Source: Streptomyces sp. AC550_RSS872 (lineage in GTDB: Bacteria > Actinomycetota > Actinomycetes > Streptomycetales > Streptomycetaceae). From it: 33,509 nt of DNA. Of the stretch, positions 8,292 to 15,218 are shown piece by piece (position 1 is the stretch's first letter; every line of letters starts with the position of its first letter). Position numbers and translations under genes: made by a program. The stretch lies in assembly GCF_019049285.1 (NCBI RefSeq), contig NZ_JAGMUL010000053.1, positions 1 through 33,509 on the forward strand, read 5' to 3'. The notes under the pieces are model-generated. The model ran no database searches. It was not told where the DNA came from and saw nothing but the letters and a program-made list of their open reading frames with translations.

Positions 8292-9560
8292 ATGACGCAA
8301 GCATTCGCATCCGAGGAATCAGAGGCACTGTCACCCGAGGAGGCCGCGGCAGCGGCCTCGAACTGCACCCGGGAGTTTCGGGCCAACCCGCATCCCGTGT
8401 ACGCCGCGCTCCGGGAGAAGGCGCCGGTCTGCCCGCTGTCGCCGCCGCACGGCGTCGAGACGTACCTCATCACGCGTTATGACGACGCCCGGGCAGCCCT
8501 CGCCGACCCGCGGCTGAGCAAGGACATGTACGGCGCCATCGACGCCTACCACCGCATCTTCGGCGACTCGTCGATCGCGCTCGACGACAACATGCTCTTC
8601 TCCGACCCGCCGAAGCACACCAGGCTCAGAAGAATCGTCGGGAGCACCTTCACTCCGAAAAGGGTGGAATCACTGCGGACGCGCGTCCAGCAGATCACCG
8701 ACGAACTCCTCGAACAGTGCCCGAAGTCGGGGCCGGTGAACCTGCTCCCGGAGTTCTGCTTTCCGCTGCCGCTCCATGTCATCTGTGAACTCCTGGGCGT
8801 CCCGGAGAACGAACGCAAGCAGGCTCAGGAATGGTCCGCCACCGTCGCGCAGACCGGTTTCGGACCGGAGGCGCGAAAGAAGCTGGAAATCGCCGAGGGA
8901 AACCTTCGCGACTATCTCGTCGAGCTGTGCGCACGCAAGCGGCAGGAACCCGACGGTGGTCTGCTCAGCGCACTCGTCACGGCCCAGGACCAGGAAGGCG
9001 CGCTCACCGACCACGAACTCGTCTCGACGGCGTGGGTGCTCCTCTTCGCCGGCCACAAGTCGACGGCCTACCAGATCGGCAACGCCGTCTACCACCTGCT
9101 CAGCCGGCCGGACCAGAAGGCTCTGGCGCTGCGGGACGCGAACTCCATGAACGCGGCCGTCGAGGAGATCTTCCGGTTCGAGACCTCCGTGGAGAACTCG
9201 ACCTTCCGGCACGCGAAGGAGGACATCGTGATCCGGGACGTGCTCATCCCCAAGGGTGCCCTCGTCCAGATCTCGATCACCGGCGCCAACCGCGACCCGG
9301 AGATGTTCGCCGCGCCCGAGGAGCTGGACGTCCAGCGCCCGAACGTCCAGGCGACCCACCTCGCCTTCGGCTACGGCCCGCACTACTGCATCGGCGCACC
9401 GCTCGCCCGGCTGGAGATGCAGCTCGCCCTCACCTCGCTCTTCGCCCGGTTCCCGCGCATGACCCTCGCGGTGGCACCGGAGGAGGCGCGGTGGATGACG
9501 GTGCCGTTCCCCGCCTTCCGCGGGCTGGCGGAACTGCCCGTCGTCCTCGACCCTTCCTGA
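8292..9560 (+). CDS. Cytochrome P450 with a non-canonical I-helix motif
   Basis: 422-residue bacterial class I P450. The heme-binding loop is canonical, FGYGPHYCIG with Cys366 as the iron ligand, and the K-helix ExxR is Glu292-Ile-Phe-Arg295. The I-helix oxygen-activation motif, normally A-G-x-D/E-T, reads AGHKST (residues 253-258): Lys256 replaces the conserved acid and Ser257 replaces the conserved Thr. P450s usually hydroxylate or couple their substrate with electrons from ferredoxin; this change suggests altered proton delivery or different chemistry. ATG 8292 was chosen because upstream sequence is the divergent promoter. No ferredoxin gene is nearby. It probably tailors the spore pigment; it is not in the S. 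coelicolor whiE set. Confidence 0.92.
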   Translation: MTQAFASEESEALSPEEAAAAASNCTREFRANPHPVYAALREKAPVCPLSPPHGVETYLITRYDDARAALADPRLSKDMYGAIDAYHRIFGDSSIALDDNMLFSDPPKHTRLRRIVGSTFTPKRVESLRTRVQQITDELLEQCPKSGPVNLLPEFCFPLPLHVICELLGVPENERKQAQEWSATVAQTGFGPEARKKLEIAEGNLRDYLVELCARKRQEPDGGLLSALVTAQDQEGALTDHELVSTAWVLLFAGHKSTAYQIGNAVYHLLSRPDQKALALRDANSMNAAVEEIFRFETSVENSTFRHAKEDIVIRDVLIPKGALVQISITGANRDPEMFAAPEELDVQRPNVQATHLAFGYGPHYCIGAPLARLEMQLALTSLFARFPRMTLAVAPEEARWMTVPFPAFRGLAELPVVLDPS

Positions 9561-9580
9561 CGCAGAGCACCGTGCATCCC

Positions 9581-9895
9581 ATGGAACGCGTGCGCGTCCT
9601 GCGACTGCTCCACGTGCGCGAGGGCCGCGAGAGCGACTTCGTGGAGTCCTACCAGTCCGTCCTGAAGCGTGCCGAGCGCTTCCCCGGACACCTCGGCGAG
9701 CAGCTCTGCCGTTCCCTGGACGATCCCGCCCGCTGGCTGCTCACCAGCGAGTGGGAGAGTCTGGAGTCCGTCCAGCGGTGGCGGACCGACCCCGCTCACC
9801 AGGCCCTGGTCGGACCGATGAACGCCTGCCTGCACGACGACCGGTCGACGTCCGTCTTCCGGATCAGGGACCTGGTCGACCTGGCGGGCGAGTAG
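9581..9895 (+). CDS. Small antibiotic-biosynthesis-monooxygenase-like protein, paralogue of ORFI N-terminus
   Basis: 104-residue protein of the dimeric alpha-beta barrel fold. It aligns without large gaps with residues about 17-110 of the first gene of the pigment operon: FPGHLGEQLCRSLDDP here matches VPGHLGDQLCQSLENP there, and WLLTSEWES matches WLITSEWAT. It therefore looks like a duplicated, free-standing copy of that domain. Proteins of this fold act as cofactor-free quinone-forming oxygenases or as cyclases. It begins 20 nt after the P450 stop and is probably co-transcribed with it. GTG 9572 is an alternative start; neither has a strong ribosome-binding site. Confidence 0.82.
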   Translation: MERVRVLRLLHVREGRESDFVESYQSVLKRAERFPGHLGEQLCRSLDDPARWLLTSEWESLESVQRWRTDPAHQALVGPMNACLHDDRSTSVFRIRDLVDLAGE

Positions 9896-9922
9896 AGCGG
9901 CCGACCGAAAGGCGAGACAGGG

Positions 9923-9961
9923 CTGACCGGCATGTGACCGGCCGGTAAGGTCGGTCGCGTG
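9923..9961 (+). promoter_or_regulatory. Leaderless promoter of the MarR gene
   Basis: CTGACC (9923-9928), a 17-nt spacer and TAAGGT (9946-9951) form a good housekeeping-type promoter. The -10 ends 7 nt before GTG 9959, so transcription should begin at or next to the start codon. No Shine-Dalgarno is present, which fits a leaderless mRNA. Confidence 0.6.
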
Positions 9962-10468
9962 CCGAAGCCGCTCAGTCTTCCCTTCGACCCCATCGCGCGC
10001 GCCGACGAACTCTGGAAGCAGCGCTGGGGCAGCGTGCCGTCGATGGCCGCCATCACCTCGATCATGCGCGCACAGCAGATCCTGCTCGCCGAGGTCGACT
10101 CGGTGGTCAAGCCGTACGGGCTGACGTTCGCGCGGTACGAGGCGCTGGTGCTGCTCAACTTCGCCAAGGCCGGGGAACTGCCGATGTCCAAGATCGGCGA
10201 GCGGCTGATGGTGCATCCCACGTCCGTGACGAACACCGTCGACCGGCTGGTCAAGTCCGGCCTGGTCGACAAGCGGCCCAACCCCAACGACGGGCGCGGC
10301 ACGCTCGCCTCCATCACCGACAAGGGCCGGGAGGTCGTCGAGGCGGCCACCCGCGACCTGATGGCCATGGACTTCGGGCTCGGGGTGTACGACGCCGAGG
10401 AGTGCGCGGAGATCTTCGCGATGCTGCGGCCGCTGAGGGTGGCGGCACACGACTTCGAGGAGAGCTGA
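9959..10468 (+). CDS. MarR-family transcriptional regulator
   Basis: 169-residue winged-helix regulator. The MarR core is clear: a helical dimerisation segment, PYGLTFARYEALVLL, the recognition-helix region SKIGERLMVHPTSVTNTVDRLVKSGLV, and the wing NPNDGRGTLASITDKG with the family's conserved Asp-x-Arg. It binds DNA as a dimer and is usually released by a small ligand. The GTG start at 9959 fits the leaderless promoter. It lies directly after the pigment genes but belongs, by gene order remembered from S. coelicolor, to the DUF3817-icmA neighbourhood, so control of the pigment is not implied. Confidence 0.9.
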   Translation: MPKPLSLPFDPIARADELWKQRWGSVPSMAAITSIMRAQQILLAEVDSVVKPYGLTFARYEALVLLNFAKAGELPMSKIGERLMVHPTSVTNTVDRLVKSGLVDKRPNPNDGRGTLASITDKGREVVEAATRDLMAMDFGLGVYDAEECAEIFAMLRPLRVAAHDFEES

Positions 10469-10547
10469 CCTTCGGGGCCGCCGTCCAGGAGAGGCGACCC
10501 GGGGGCCGGGGCAAGATCTCCCGGAACGGGTGGTTACGCTCGTACGC

Positions 10548-10880
10548 ATGAAGAAGAGCGTCCTGACCCGCTACCGGGTGATGGCCTACGTCACCGCCGT
10601 CATGCTGCTCGTGCTGTGCACCTGCATGGTGTTCAAGTACGGCTTCGACAAGGGCGAGGACGTCACCTTCGCCGTCTCCCAGGTCCACGGCTTCCTCTAC
10701 ATCATCTACCTGGTCTTCGCCTTCGACCTCGGCTCCAAGGCCAAGTGGTCCTTCGGCAAGCTGCTGTGGGTGCTGCTCTCCGGGACGATTCCCTTCGCCG
10801 CCTTCTTCGTCGAGCGCAAGGTGACCGCCCAGGTCGAACCCCTGGTCAACGGGCCTTCCCCGGCCGTCGCCAACGCCTGA
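10548..10880 (+). CDS. DUF3817 integral membrane protein
   Basis: 110-residue membrane protein with three predicted transmembrane helices (about residues 8-29, 45-62 and 70-90) and a conserved VSQVHGFLYIIYLVFAFDL segment typical of actinobacterial DUF3817. Function is unknown. ATG 10548 is preceded at exactly 7 nt by TACGCT (10535-10540), again suggesting a leaderless start; GTG 10530 is in frame but lies upstream of that box. It is followed by a short terminator hairpin. Confidence 0.85.
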   Translation: MKKSVLTRYRVMAYVTAVMLLVLCTCMVFKYGFDKGEDVTFAVSQVHGFLYIIYLVFAFDLGSKAKWSFGKLLWVLLSGTIPFAAFFVERKVTAQVEPLVNGPSPAVANA

Positions 10881-10883
10881 CGC

Positions 10884-10911
10884 AACCGCCGTACCGACGC
10901 GTACGGCGGTT
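10884..10911. terminator. Terminator hairpin after the DUF3817 gene
   Basis: Perfect 11-bp stem AACCGCCGTAC (10884-10894) with GTACGGCGGTT (10901-10911) around a 6-nt loop, followed by TCTCCC. It lies 3 nt after the DUF3817 stop and just before the icmA promoter, insulating the two genes. Confidence 0.8.
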
Positions 10912-10917
10912 CTCCCA

Positions 10918-10955
10918 TCGACATTTACTTGGACGTCCTAGTAAATTCGAAGGTA
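10918..10955 (+). promoter_or_regulatory. icmA leaderless promoter with a 24-bp palindromic operator
   Basis: TCGACA (10918-10923), an 18-nt spacer and TAAATT (10942-10947) lie so that the -10 ends 7 nt before the icmA ATG. A palindrome at 10923-10946 (core TTACTTGGACGTCCTAGTAA at 10925-10944; 11 of 12 base pairs match) covers the spacer and most of the -10. A repressor bound here would block RNA polymerase directly. The binding protein is not known from sequence; the TetR encoded downstream is one candidate, although its own promoter carries a different palindrome. Confidence 0.7.
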
Positions 10956-12655
10956 TGGACGCTGAAGCCATCGAGGAGGGCCGCCACCGCTGGCAGGCCC
11001 GGTACGACGCCGCACGCAAGCGCAACGCGGACTTCACGACGCTCTCCGGGGATCCCGTGGAGCCGGTGTACGGCCCCCGGCCCGGAGACAGGTACGAGGG
11101 CTTCGAGCGGATCGGCTGGCCCGGGGAGTACCCCTTCACCCGCGGGCTGTATCCGACCGGCTACCGAGGGCGGACGTGGACCATCCGGCAGTTCGCCGGG
11201 TTCGGGAACGCCGAGCAGACCAACGAGCGCTACAAGATGATCCTCCGCAACGGCGGGGGCGGACTCTCGGTCGCCTTCGACATGCCGACGCTCATGGGCC
11301 GCGACTCCGACGACCCGCGCTCGCTGGGCGAGGTCGGGCACTGCGGGGTCGCCATCGACTCGGCCGCCGACATGGAGGTCCTGTTCAAGGACATCCCGCT
11401 GGGCGACGTGACGACATCGATGACGATCAGTGGCCCGGCCGTCCCCGTCTTCTGCATGTACCTGGTGGCGGCGGAGCGCCAGGGCGTCGACCCGGGCGTG
11501 CTCAACGGCACCCTCCAGACCGACATCTTCAAGGAGTACATCGCCCAGAAGGAGTGGCTCTTCCAGCCCGAGCCGCACCTGCGCCTCATCGGCGACCTCA
11601 TGGAGTACTGCGCGGCCGGCATCCCCGCCTACAAGCCGCTGTCCGTCTCCGGCTACCACATCCGCGAGGCCGGATCGACGGCCGCGCAGGAGCTCGCGTA
11701 CACGCTCGCCGACGGGTTCGGGTACGTCGAGCTGGGCCTCTCCCGTGGCCTGGACGTCGACGTCTTCGCCCCCGGCCTGTCCTTCTTCTTCGACGCGCAC
11801 GTCGATTTCTTCGAGGAGATCGCCAAGTTCCGCGCCGCCCGCCGGATCTGGGCGCGCTGGATGCGGGACGTGTACGGCGCGCAGACCGACAAGGCCCAGT
11901 GGCTGCGGTTCCACACCCAGACCGCCGGTGTCTCGCTGACCGCGCAGCAGCCGTACAACAACGTCGTCCGTACGGCCGTGGAGGCGCTCGCCGCCGTCCT
12001 CGGCGGGACGAACTCGCTGCACACCAACGCCCTCGACGAAACCCTCGCGCTCCCCTCCGAGCAGGCCGCGGAGATCGCCCTGCGCACCCAGCAGGTCCTC
12101 ATGGAGGAGACCGGCGTCGCCAACGTGGCCGACCCGCTGGGCGGTGCCTGGTACGTCGAGCAGCTGACGGACCGGATCGAGGCCGACGCCGAGAAGATCT
12201 TCGAGCAGATAAAGGAGCGGGGCCTGAGGGCCCACCCGGACGGGCGGCACCCGATCGGTCCGATCACCTCCGGCATCCTGCGCGGGATCGAGGACGGCTG
12301 GTTCACCGGGGAGATCGCCGAGTCGGCCTTCCGCTACCAGCAGTCGCTGGAGAAGGGCGACAAGCGGGTCGTCGGCGTCAACGCCCACACCGGCTCCGTC
12401 ACCGGCGACCTGGAGATCCTCCGGGTGAGCCACGAGGTGGAGCGCGAGCAGGTACGAGTGCTCTCGGATCGCCGGACGGCACGGGACGAGTCGGCGGTCC
12501 GGACCGCCCTCGACGCCATGCTGACGGCCGCCCGCAGCGGCGCCAACATGATCGAGCCGATGCTGGACGCGGTGCGGGCCGAGGCCACCCTGGGCGAGAT
12601 CTGCGGAGTCCTGCGGGACGAGTGGGGGGTGTACACGGAGCCGGCGGGCTTCTGA
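10955..12655 (+). CDS. icmA: Isobutyryl-CoA mutase large subunit IcmA
   Basis: 566-residue coenzyme-B12-dependent acyl-CoA mutase catalytic subunit that interconverts isobutyryl-CoA and n-butyryl-CoA, linking valine catabolism to butyrate units. Length equals that of characterised Streptomyces IcmA. The TIM barrel and substrate-binding sequences are clear (YPFTRGLYP, RQFAGFGNAEQTN, SVSGYHIREAG). The residues separating it from methylmalonyl-CoA mutase fit IcmA: Phe80 instead of Tyr, and Gln198 instead of Arg. The C-terminal cobalamin-binding domain (DxHxxG) is absent, so it needs a separate IcmB subunit encoded elsewhere. ATG 10955 follows the leaderless promoter; GAAGG is only 1 nt away and is too close to act normally. 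Confidence 0.95.
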   Translation: MDAEAIEEGRHRWQARYDAARKRNADFTTLSGDPVEPVYGPRPGDRYEGFERIGWPGEYPFTRGLYPTGYRGRTWTIRQFAGFGNAEQTNERYKMILRNGGGGLSVAFDMPTLMGRDSDDPRSLGEVGHCGVAIDSAADMEVLFKDIPLGDVTTSMTISGPAVPVFCMYLVAAERQGVDPGVLNGTLQTDIFKEYIAQKEWLFQPEPHLRLIGDLMEYCAAGIPAYKPLSVSGYHIREAGSTAAQELAYTLADGFGYVELGLSRGLDVDVFAPGLSFFFDAHVDFFEEIAKFRAARRIWARWMRDVYGAQTDKAQWLRFHTQTAGVSLTAQQPYNNVVRTAVEALAAVLGGTNSLHTNALDETLALPSEQAAEIALRTQQVLMEETGVANVADPLGGAWYVEQLTDRIEADAEKIFEQIKERGLRAHPDGRHPIGPITSGILRGIEDGWFTGEIAESAFRYQQSLEKGDKRVVGVNAHTGSVTGDLEILRVSHEVEREQVRVLSDRRTARDESAVRTALDAMLTAARSGANMIEPMLDAVRAEATLGEICGVLRDEWGVYTEPAGF

Positions 12656-12678
12656 GGCGCCCTGCTGCCGCTCGGGGA

Positions 12679-12712
12679 CCGGTTCAGGGCCGGCTCAGGG
12701 ACCGTCTCAGGG
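12679..12712. repeat. Three imperfect 11-bp direct repeats between icmA and tetR
   Basis: CCGGTTCAGGG (12679-12689), CCGGCTCAGGG (12690-12700) and CCGTCTCAGGG (12702-12712) follow one another, the last running into the end of the TetR gene. The short convergent gap contains no clean terminator hairpin. The role is unknown, and it may simply be slippage-derived. Confidence 0.5.
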
Positions 12713-13342
12713 GCTGTCGGGAGGCGCGGCCGCTCCCCGCAGGCCCAGCAGCAGCACCTGGGTGAAGCCGCGTACCCACTCCTCGTCGGCCGCGCGGCCG
12801 CTCACCAGGGTGCGGTGGACGACCGCGCCGGCGACCACGTCGAAGATGAGGTCGACGGTGCGGGCGGCGTCGTCGGGGTCGGGCTCGGGGGGCAGCTCAC
12901 CGCGTGTCTGGGCGCGGGTCCGGCCCTGAAGGACGAGGCGTTTCTGCCGCTCGACGATCGACTCGCGGATGCGTTCCCTGAGGGCCTCGTCCCGGGTCGA
13001 CTCCGCCACCACCGCCATCAGCCCGCTTCTGGCCTCGGGGCGGTCCAGGATCGCCGCGAACTGGAGTACCACGCCCTCGATGTCGGCGGCCAGGGAGCCC
13101 CGGTCGGGGAGCTCCAGTTCGTCGAAGAGTTCCGCCACCGCGTCGACCACCAGCTCGTTCTTGCCGGGCCAGCGGCGATAAATGGTCGTTTTCGCAACCC
13201 CCGCGCGTGCCGCCACGTCTCCCAGGGTGAGCTTGGACCAGCCCAGTTCGACCAGAGCCTCCCGTGTCGCCGCCAGGATCGCCGTGGCCGCGGCCGCGCT
13301 GCGGGGGCGGCCGGGACGGGCGGCGGGGGTGCTGCTCTGCAT
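12707..13342 (-). CDS. TetR-family transcriptional regulator
   Basis: 211-residue TetR repressor. The N-terminal helix-turn-helix reads LTLGDVAARAGVAKTTIYRRWPGKNELV (about residues 38-65), preceded by a basic GRPR tail, and the C-terminal half resembles the common TetR C-terminal ligand domain. TetR proteins bind palindromes as dimers and are released by small molecules. It is convergent with icmA and divergent from the thioredoxin-TPR gene. GGAGG abuts the ATG with no spacer and TATGGT lies 6 nt upstream, so leaderless translation is likely. A strong palindrome overlaps that -10, indicating autoregulation. Confidence 0.92.
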   Translation of the reverse strand: MQSSTPAARPGRPRSAAAATAILAATREALVELGWSKLTLGDVAARAGVAKTTIYRRWPGKNELVVDAVAELFDELELPDRGSLAADIEGVVLQFAAILDRPEARSGLMAVVAESTRDEALRERIRESIVERQKRLVLQGRTRAQTRGELPPEPDPDDAARTVDLIFDVVAGAVVHRTLVSGRAADEEWVRGFTQVLLLGLRGAAAPPDSP

Positions 13343-13348
13343 CCTCCG

Positions 13349-13375
13349 ACCATATCCCCGGGGATATCCGGGGAT
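13349..13375 (-). promoter_or_regulatory. Operator/promoter of the TetR gene
   Basis: Two overlapping palindromes: a perfect 16-bp one ATATCCCCGGGGATAT (13352-13367), and ATCCCCGG-N6-CCGGGGAT (13354-13375). They overlap a reverse-strand TATGGT (-10, at 13349-13354) ending 6 nt before the tetR start codon. This is the classic arrangement for TetR self-repression; binding by this TetR is inferred from position. Confidence 0.7.
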
Positions 13376-13436
13376 TCTGTGTGGTCGTGAGGGAGATCAC
13401 CGAGGGGTGGTGTTCCGGAGGCACCCGATGCCATTA

Positions 13437-13453
13437 CGCTACGACTCGTAGCG
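13437..13453. promoter_or_regulatory. Inverted repeat upstream of the thioredoxin-TPR gene
   Basis: CGCTACG (13437-13443) pairs with CGTAGCG (13447-13453) around ACT. It lies mid-gap between tetR and the thioredoxin-like gene and differs from the tetR palindrome, so it may be the site of another regulator. A second hairpin, ATGGCCGGGC with GCCCGGCCAT (13499-13520, 2-nt centre), and two exact tandem copies of CACACCGCTTTT (13521-13544) also occupy this 235-nt gap. No firm promoter was identified. Confidence 0.35.
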
Positions 13454-13577
13454 AAAGCGACGACCACTGACGTGGGGTGGGGACCCGGCGTCGACATCAT
13501 GGCCGGGCGGGCCCGGCCATCACACCGCTTTTCACACCGCTTTTCACAGTGCGCGCCGGACGGGGGAGGATAGACGC

Positions 13578-14555
13578 ATGCAGCCACGGAACATGTCCAT
13601 GAGCGGAGTCGTCGACCTCGCCGCGGTGAAGGCGGCCCAGGAGGCCAAGGCGAAGGCGGAGCAGGCGCGTGCCGAGGCCGCCCGGCAGGGCGGGGGAGGG
13701 GCCGTGTCGCCCGCCGACCTCGTCATCGACGTCGATGAGGCGGGGTTCGAGCGGGAGGTCCTTCAGCGGTCCGCCGAGGTGCCCGTCGTCATCGACTTCT
13801 GGGCCGAGTGGTGTCAGCCCTGCAAGCAGCTGAGCCCGGTACTGGAGCGGCTCGCCGTCGAGTACAACGGCCGGTTCCTCCTCGCCAAGATCGACGTCGA
13901 CGCCAACCAGATGCTGATGCAGCAGTTCGGCGTGCAGGGGATTCCGGCCGTGTTCGCCGTCGTCGCCGGACAGGCACTGCCGCTCTTCCAGGGGGCGGCC
14001 GGTGAGGCGCAGATCCGCGAGACGCTGGACCAGCTCGTCACCGTAGCCGAGCAGCGGTTCGGTCTGACCGGCCTCACCGTCGACCCCGACGCCGAGCCCG
14101 GCGGTGCCGCCCAGCCCGCTCCCGCCACGCCCGCCGGCCCGTACGACGCGTTGCTGGAGGCCGCCGTACAGGCCCTGGACGCCGGTGACTTGGCCGGTGC
14201 GGTCCAGGCGTACAAGAACGTGCTGAGCGAGGACCCGGCCAACATGGAGGCCAAACTCGGGCTCGCGCAGGCCGAGTTGCTCCAGCGTGTGCAGGGGGTC
14301 GACCCCCAGCAGGTGCGCAAGGACGCCGCCGACAAGCCCGCCGACGTAACTGCGCAGATCGCCGCCGCCGACCTGGATCTGGTGGGCGGACATGTCGAGG
14401 ACGCCTTCGGGCGGCTCATCGACACGGTGGGGCGCACGGTGGGTGACGACCGGGATGCCGTACGGCTTCGGCTGCTGGAGCTGTTCGAGGTCGTGGGCGG
14501 CGAGGACCCGCGGGTGGCCGCGGCGCGCCGGGCGTTGGCGCGTGCGCTGTTCTGA
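13578..14555 (+). CDS. Thioredoxin-TPR protein, CnoX/YbbN type
   Basis: 325-residue cytosolic protein. An Ala/Lys/Glu-rich helix (about 12-37) leads to a thioredoxin domain (about 46-155) with an intact redox motif WCQPC (Cys79 and Cys82), then a linker rich in Ala/Pro and TPR-like helices (about 180-325). CnoX proteins bind unfolded or oxidised clients and pass them to chaperones. The E. coli member lacks the first Cys of the pair, so this protein may retain real disulfide-exchange activity. GGAGGA (13565-13570) lies 7 nt before ATG 13578; Met6 and Met8 are in-frame alternatives. Confidence 0.92.
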   Translation: MQPRNMSMSGVVDLAAVKAAQEAKAKAEQARAEAARQGGGGAVSPADLVIDVDEAGFEREVLQRSAEVPVVIDFWAEWCQPCKQLSPVLERLAVEYNGRFLLAKIDVDANQMLMQQFGVQGIPAVFAVVAGQALPLFQGAAGEAQIRETLDQLVTVAEQRFGLTGLTVDPDAEPGGAAQPAPATPAGPYDALLEAAVQALDAGDLAGAVQAYKNVLSEDPANMEAKLGLAQAELLQRVQGVDPQQVRKDAADKPADVTAQIAAADLDLVGGHVEDAFGRLIDTVGRTVGDDRDAVRLRLLELFEVVGGEDPRVAAARRALARALF

Positions 14556-15218
14556 CCGGGCCTTCGGGCGGGGCGTCGGCCCCGTTCTGACCAGTCACTA
14601 AACGCAGCGGCACGTGTTGCCCGAGTGAAAGATTTTGCTGACAGAGCATCATTGCGGCCGCGCTTTACCAAATCTTGGTAATCGCGGCCGCAGTTACTGC
14701 GGGTAAGTCGCAGGCGTCGTTCTGTCGGATTCTGTCCGTTGATTAATGGACTTGTCAGGTCGCTGGGCGACACCCTGTGTCGCCGTCCGAGACCGGCGGG
14801 TCGTTGTTCGGTTATCCCGCCGTTACTACTGAGTAACGAAGCCCCTTGTGCGGGCGGCGAGAATGCACCACGATCGGCCACGCTCGGTCCATTCCCGTAC
14901 CCCGGCAGCCGGTTGGGTCGCGGGAGTTCCTGGGTCCCCACCGAGCAGAGTCGGCGGCAGTGGCGCCGGCTCTTGGGCAGGGGGGTCTTCGCTCATCCGG
15001 CGAAGCCTGTCCAGCAAGGTTGTGCGTGATGCGTGTCAGGCGCGACCAGTGGTTGTCGCTCGGGGGTGATCGCCGGTTGTTCGGGTGCGGTTCGCGCCAC
15101 CGAGCGCAGGCGCTCTCCTTCCCGAGGACGTAGCACTTCTCCCATCCCTGCCCGGCTGAGCCGTCGAGCTGACGGTGGCAGCCAGGGCCAGGAGATGTAC
15201 GTCCGAGAAGGAGGAAAT
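14556..15218. other. 663-nt gene-free interval with structured elements
   Basis: No open frame here has coding character. It contains a large hairpin at 14653-14692 (entered separately) and a 7-bp inverted repeat CGTTACT-ACTG-AGTAACG at 14821-14838. A near-ideal AAGGAGG ribosome-binding site for the next gene is at 15208-15214. The length suggests a long 5' leader or regulatory region for the DUF6230 operon. I looked for the conserved blocks of the c-di-AMP riboswitch, common before Streptomyces cell-wall genes, and did not find them. Confidence 0.6.
14653..14692. terminator. Large hairpin with paired NotI-like arms, terminator or RNA element
   Basis: Outer stem TGCGGCCGCG (14653-14662) with CGCGGCCGCA (14683-14692), a small asymmetric internal loop, then inner stem TTACCAA (14665-14671) with TTGGTAA (14675-14681) closing an ATC loop. 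It lies about 100 nt after the thioredoxin-TPR stop. It may terminate that transcript or be a structured leader of the next operon. There is no T-tract, so its function is open. Confidence 0.55.

Noticed and set aside
8148..8300. Extension of the FAD hydroxylase to an ATG at 8300
   Set aside because: It would overlap the P450 start and adds about 50 residues without family support before the flavin-binding motif.
10616..10954. Upstream extension of the icmA frame through the DUF3817 gene
   Set aside because: It runs across a membrane-protein gene, a terminator and the icmA promoter; IcmA length and the Phe80/Gln198 numbering fit only the ATG at 10955.
14556..15218. c-di-AMP (ydaO) riboswitch ahead of the DUF6230 operon
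   Set aside because: The conserved blocks of that riboswitch are not present; only simple hairpins are seen.
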